From DATMXS01 sp050260275 (GTDB lineage Bacteria; Acidobacteriota; Terriglobia; Bryobacterales; Bryobacteraceae): DNA of 6,215 nucleotides. Shown here piece by piece: positions 5,237 to 6,215 of this stretch. The position numbers were made by a program, and so were the translations under genes. Within the stretch, counting starts at the first letter, position 1, and every line of letters starts with the position of its first letter. The notes beneath the pieces are model-generated. The model was not told the DNA's origin. It did no database searches and was given only the letters and a program-made list of their open reading frames with translations. The stretch spans positions 1 to 6,215 of the forward strand of contig JBLNBX010000234.1 of assembly GCA_050260275.1 (NCBI GenBank). Reading direction: 5' to 3'.

Positions 5237-6215
5237 TCAGGACCTGTCGCCGCTCGTGATCTTCGCTCTCATGCGTCCGCGGGCAACGCGCAGGCGCACA
5301 TCCGTGCCCTCGGGAAGAGGGTCTTTCACAACGCGTCCGGCCTCGTCCTGGACGATGGCGTAGCCGCGCTCGAGCACGCGCAGAGGGCTCAACTGGTACA
5401 CCTCGGCGTTGAGCGCCGTCACGCGCGCCCTCGCCTGCGCAAGTCGCTGCCTCACAAGCCGCTCAGCCGACGACGACGCCCTTTCGAGCCTGCTCCGGCC
5501 CGCGGCGAACCGCAAACGCAGGTCGAGCCCGGCCAAGGCGCCCTCCAAGTTCCGGAGCGCCGCCCGGCGCGACTCGAACAACTCCCGCACGGCGTGCCTC
5601 ATTCGGTAATCCAGATCGTCGAGTTGCTGGAAGCCGCGCCCGATGCGGCGCGCGAGCAGTGATTCCGCCCGCTCCAGCCCCCTCTCTCCCAGCCGCCGGC
5701 GCGCCACGAGCAGCCGCAACCTCAGCGCCTGCGCGAGCCGCTCGAACAGAGCGTCCACCGAGGCGAGCACGTCTTCGCGCTTGCGAACTGCGAGTTCGGC
5801 GGCCGCGGACGGTGTGGGTGCGCGCAGGTCGGCTACGAAATCGGCGATGGTGAAGTCGGTCTCGTGCCCAACGGCGGAGATGACGGGAACGGAGCAGGCC
5901 GCGATGGCGCGCGCCACCGCCTCTTCGTTGAAGGTCCAAAGGTCTTCGAGCGAGCCGCCCCCGCGTCCCACGATGACGAGGTCCGGCCAGCCCGACGCGC
6001 TGAAGTACTCCAGGCCGCGGCAGACGTCCTCCACCGAGCCCTCGCCCTGCACCCGCGCGGGGTACAGCCGCACGTGCAGCCCCGGGAATCGCCGCCCGAG
6101 CACGTTCAGCATGTCCCTGATGGCCGCCCCGTCGGGCGAGGTCACTATGCCTATCCGCACGGGCAGCTTCGGCAGCGGCCGTTTCCGCTCGGCCTCGAAC
6201 AGTCCCTCGGCGGCC
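5237..6215 (-). CDS. xseA: exodeoxyribonuclease VII large subunit, N-terminus beyond the window
   Basis: Exonuclease VII degrades single-stranded DNA from both ends to short oligonucleotides in repair and recombination, in a complex with several XseB small subunits. The frame is open to the right edge; 325 codons are visible, starting AAEGLFEAERKRPLPKLPVRIGIVTS, the normal lead-in to the catalytic domain, so the first 100 or so residues with the N-terminal OB fold are missing. The GTG at 6160 lies inside that conserved block and is not the start. Catalytic motifs (numbered from the first visible residue): SPDGAAIRD with Asp34, GRGGGSLEDLW (83-93) with Arg84, and SAVGHETDFTIADF (113-126) with His117 and Asp120, then RAPTPSAAAE. 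A long Arg/Leu/Glu-rich coiled-coil (about 141-275) binds XseB in the family, followed by LSPLRVLERGYAIV. No xseB follows; the gene ends 61 bp from the convergent phosphatase gene. Confidence 0.96.
   Translation of the reverse strand, partial: AAEGLFEAERKRPLPKLPVRIGIVTSPDGAAIRDMLNVLGRRFPGLHVRLYPARVQGEGSVEDVCRGLEYFSASGWPDLVIVGRGGGSLEDLWTFNEEAVARAIAACSVPVISAVGHETDFTIADFVADLRAPTPSAAAELAVRKREDVLASVDALFERLAQALRLRLLVARRRLGERGLERAESLLARRIGRGFQQLDDLDYRMRHAVRELFESRRAALRNLEGALAGLDLRLRFAAGRSRLERASSSAERLVRQRLAQARARVTALNAEVYQLSPLRVLERGYAIVQDEAGRVVKDPLPEGTDVRLRVARGRMRAKITSGDRS

Noticed and set aside
6158..6160. GTG as the start of xseA
   Set aside because: It lies inside the conserved block before the catalytic domain, and the frame continues to the right edge with typical XseA sequence.

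Overview
This 6.2 kb window is GC-rich bacterial chromosome. It probably comes from the Acidobacteriota, perhaps a Bryobacterales/Solibacter-type lineage. That placement is an inference. It rests on an elongation factor P whose proline-loop tip reads PGNLRG instead of carrying the usual lysine, on high-GC codon use, and on a loosely packed layout with repeat-bearing gaps. Marker-gene phylogeny would have to confirm it.

Left part (1-1200): the 3' portion of a DNA/RNA non-specific endonuclease gene runs in from the left edge and ends at 682. A gene-free stretch of about 370 bp follows, holding two hairpins. Next come two tandem 19-bp motifs that look like mobile-element end material, and 18 bp beyond them the 3' end of an intact tRNA-Pro(GGG) gene on the minus strand, with CCA encoded.

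Middle part (1200-2278): about 1.1 kb without a confident gene. It contains a degenerate direct-repeat array with a period of about 115 bp (two full units and part of a third), a displaced partial unit about 300 bp further on, and between them a minus-strand stretch with coding-like composition that may be a gene remnant.

Right part (2279-6215): four housekeeping-type genes. efp (minus) and guaB (plus) diverge from a 124-bp intergenic region with a recognisable promoter for each. The efp promoter is an extended -10 followed by a Shine-Dalgarno site. The guaB promoter sits so close to the ATG that the mRNA may be leaderless. guaB is followed after 10 bp by a secreted HAD-type (class C/IIIB) acid phosphatase, probably in the same transcript. 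xseA (exonuclease VII large subunit, minus strand, 5' end beyond the window) converges on the phosphatase gene across a 61-bp gap.

Functional links are modest. guaB makes XMP for GMP synthesis, and the phosphatase family can hydrolyse nucleoside monophosphates outside the cytoplasm, so a nucleotide theme is possible. efp and tRNA-Pro both serve proline decoding but are not in one operon. I see no convincing new multi-gene system. The items most worth checking are the repeat array, the lysine-less EF-P loop, the altered endonuclease motif and the possible leaderless guaB start.
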